Assembly: GCF_900176475.1 (NCBI RefSeq)
Contig: NZ_FWXX01000006.1
Span: 124,001 to 188,000 of the forward strand
DNA from: Tropicibacter naphthalenivorans
GTDB taxonomy: Bacteria; Pseudomonadota; Alphaproteobacteria; Rhodobacterales; Rhodobacteraceae
Reading direction: 5' to 3'
DNA: 64,000 nt
The notes beneath the pieces are model-generated. The model was given only the letters and a program-made list of their open reading frames with translations. It ran no database searches and had not been told where the DNA came from. The position numbers and the translations under genes were made by a program. Shown piece by piece: positions 63,067 through 64,000 of the stretch (its first letter is position 1; every line of letters begins with the position of its first letter).

Positions 63067-63468
63067 ATGAACGACGAACGACAGATGACGATTCGAGAGA
63101 TGTGCGATGCTTTCGAGGTGACGCCACGGACGCTGCGCTTTTACGAGCAAAAGGAACTGCTGTTCCCCATTCGTGAAGGCCAAAAGCGTCTGTTCACCCG
63201 CCGCGACCGCGCGCGTCTCAAGCTGATCTTGCGCGGCAAGCGCTTTGGGTTCTCGCTGGAGGAAATCCGCCAGCTTCTGGACCTGTACAGCGTCGGCGAC
63301 CAGCAGCGCACGCAGTTGGCCCGCGCCTACGAGATCGCTCAGGATCGTCTGGCAGATATGAAATCGCAGCGCGCCGAGCTGGATGCAGCCATCGGCGAGC
63401 TCGAAGACCAGATGAAGTGGGGCGAAAAGATGCTCGCCTCGATGGACCAGAAAAGCGCGGCCGAATAA
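63067..63468 (+). CDS. MerR-family regulator (LiuR-like), next to an acyl-CoA dehydrogenase gene
   Basis: A 133-aa protein. HTH FEVTPRTLRFYEQKELL (about 15-31), wing RLFTRRDRARL, and a long C-terminal coiled coil (about 80-130). It is a paralogue of the MerR protein upstream. GAGGAAA precedes ATG 63067, which I prefer to a TTG five codons earlier. It lies 33 bases before the acyl-CoA dehydrogenase gene on the same strand, so it probably regulates fatty-acid or branched-chain degradation. Confidence 0.9.
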   Translation: MNDERQMTIREMCDAFEVTPRTLRFYEQKELLFPIREGQKRLFTRRDRARLKLILRGKRFGFSLEEIRQLLDLYSVGDQQRTQLARAYEIAQDRLADMKSQRAELDAAIGELEDQMKWGEKMLASMDQKSAAE

Positions 63469-63501
63469 CGGTCGGCCGCGGGCAGTTTTAGGGAGAAACA
63501 C

Positions 63502-64000
63502 ATGCCCACATACACGGCGCCTATCGCAGATCAGGTTTTTGTCCTCGAAGAGATGCTTGGGGTATCTCGGCAGGACGTTCCCGGTTACGGGGACATGGAC
63601 CGCGACACCCTGACGGCCATCCTGGAAGAGGCGGGCAAGGTCGCTTCTGAAGTGATGGCCCCGCTGAACGCTGTGGGCGACACCCAAGGGTGTGTGTTGG
63701 AAAATGGCGTGGTTCGCACGCCGGACGGCTTCAAGGCGGCGTTTGATGCCGTGCGCGAAGGCGGCTGGACGGCGCTGGATTGCGATCCCGAGTATGGTGG
63801 TCAGGGTCTGCCTTATGTCGTCGCAACTGCGGTTGGAGAGCAGTTTTCGGCGGCCAACATGGCATTCAACATGTACCAGGGTCTGACGCATGGCGCATAT
63901 TCCGCGATCCATGCGCATGGCACTGACGACCAAAAAGCGACCTATCTGCCCAAAATGGTGACCTGTGAATGGACGGGCACCATGAACCTGACGGAGCCGC
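63502..64000 (+). CDS. Acyl-CoA dehydrogenase, 3' end cut by the window
   Basis: The first 166 codons of an acyl-CoA dehydrogenase. It starts [19 protein letters not shown], an N-terminal extension domain common in alphaproteobacterial FadE-like proteins. [21 protein letters not shown] (about 93-113 region) and the GTMNLTEP motif at the window end (flavin-site region) are conserved. GGGAGA precedes the ATG. It is presumably the first gene of a beta-oxidation operon running off the right edge. Substrate chain length cannot be told from this part. Confidence 0.93.
   Translation, partial: MPTYTAPIADQVFVLEEMLGVSRQDVPGYGDMDRDTLTAILEEAGKVASEVMAPLNAVGDTQGCVLENGVVRTPDGFKAAFDAVREGGWTALDCDPEYGGQGLPYVVATAVGEQFSAANMAFNMYQGLTHGAYSAIHAHGTDDQKATYLPKMVTCEWTGTMNLTEP

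Noticed and set aside
1-64000. Mobile elements, prophage, tRNA genes and CRISPR
   Set aside because: No transposase, integrase, terminal repeats, cloverleaf sequence or repeat array was seen by reading both strands; a dedicated search could still find something small.

Overview
The window is high-GC DNA from an alphaproteobacterium, most likely Rhodobacterales (Rhodobacteraceae, Roseobacter type). Evidence: the aerobic cobalamin pathway with CobG, CobF and CobN, a monomeric NADP-isocitrate dehydrogenase, FlbT next to flagellin, DUF3305/DUF3306 genes beside a formate dehydrogenase locus, TTAA-N7-TTAA (CtrA-type) sites, and densely packed operons whose genes overlap by ATGA. No mobile element, CRISPR array, rRNA or tRNA gene was recognised.

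Region 1 (1-10 kb) is the edge of a formate dehydrogenase locus. On the minus strand lie DUF3305, DUF3306, a TorD-like chaperone and a 61-aa Tat-signal protein; the catalytic subunit should follow beyond base 1. On the plus strand is a large 4Fe-4S protein. Next come a c-type cytochrome with an unusual N-terminal domain, a four-gene operon (DUF6494, Mrp/ApbC ATPase, a degenerate ligase-fold protein, DUF6505) and tungstate uptake genes tupB-tupC-tupA. Together they suggest synthesis of a W/Mo formate dehydrogenase, with several partners of unknown role. A sensor kinase without a regulator follows.

Region 2 (10-21 kb) holds the kinase, icd, a transglutaminase-like exported protein, flbT and a flagellin, and a 921-residue RTX calcium-binding protein. 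The flagellin/RTX intergenic region carries a CtrA-type site.

Region 3 (20.9-46.6 kb) is a near-complete cobalamin island. Two minus-strand cobalamin riboswitches precede a cobalt ECF transporter operon and a long operon running from DUF1636 and cobW through cobN, G, H, I, J to L, E, M, B, A, F. cobK lies inside that operon on the opposite strand. Plus-strand cobO-cobQ and cobU-cobT-cobS, and a minus-strand phosphatase-bluE-cbiB-cobC set, complete late synthesis. cobS/cobT-type chelatase subunits, a cobalt reductase and bluB are not present here.

Region 4 (46.6-53 kb) is a hexuronate module: GntR regulator and TRAP transporter on the minus strand, uxuA and a frameshifted uxuB on the plus strand.

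Region 5 (53-64 kb) is mostly housekeeping: lytic transglycosylase, DCC oxidoreductase, rplY-pth, DUF2237, trpB, a MATE exporter, a GGDEF/EAL protein, two hotdog thioesterases, two MerR regulators and the start of an acyl-CoA dehydrogenase gene cut by the window end.
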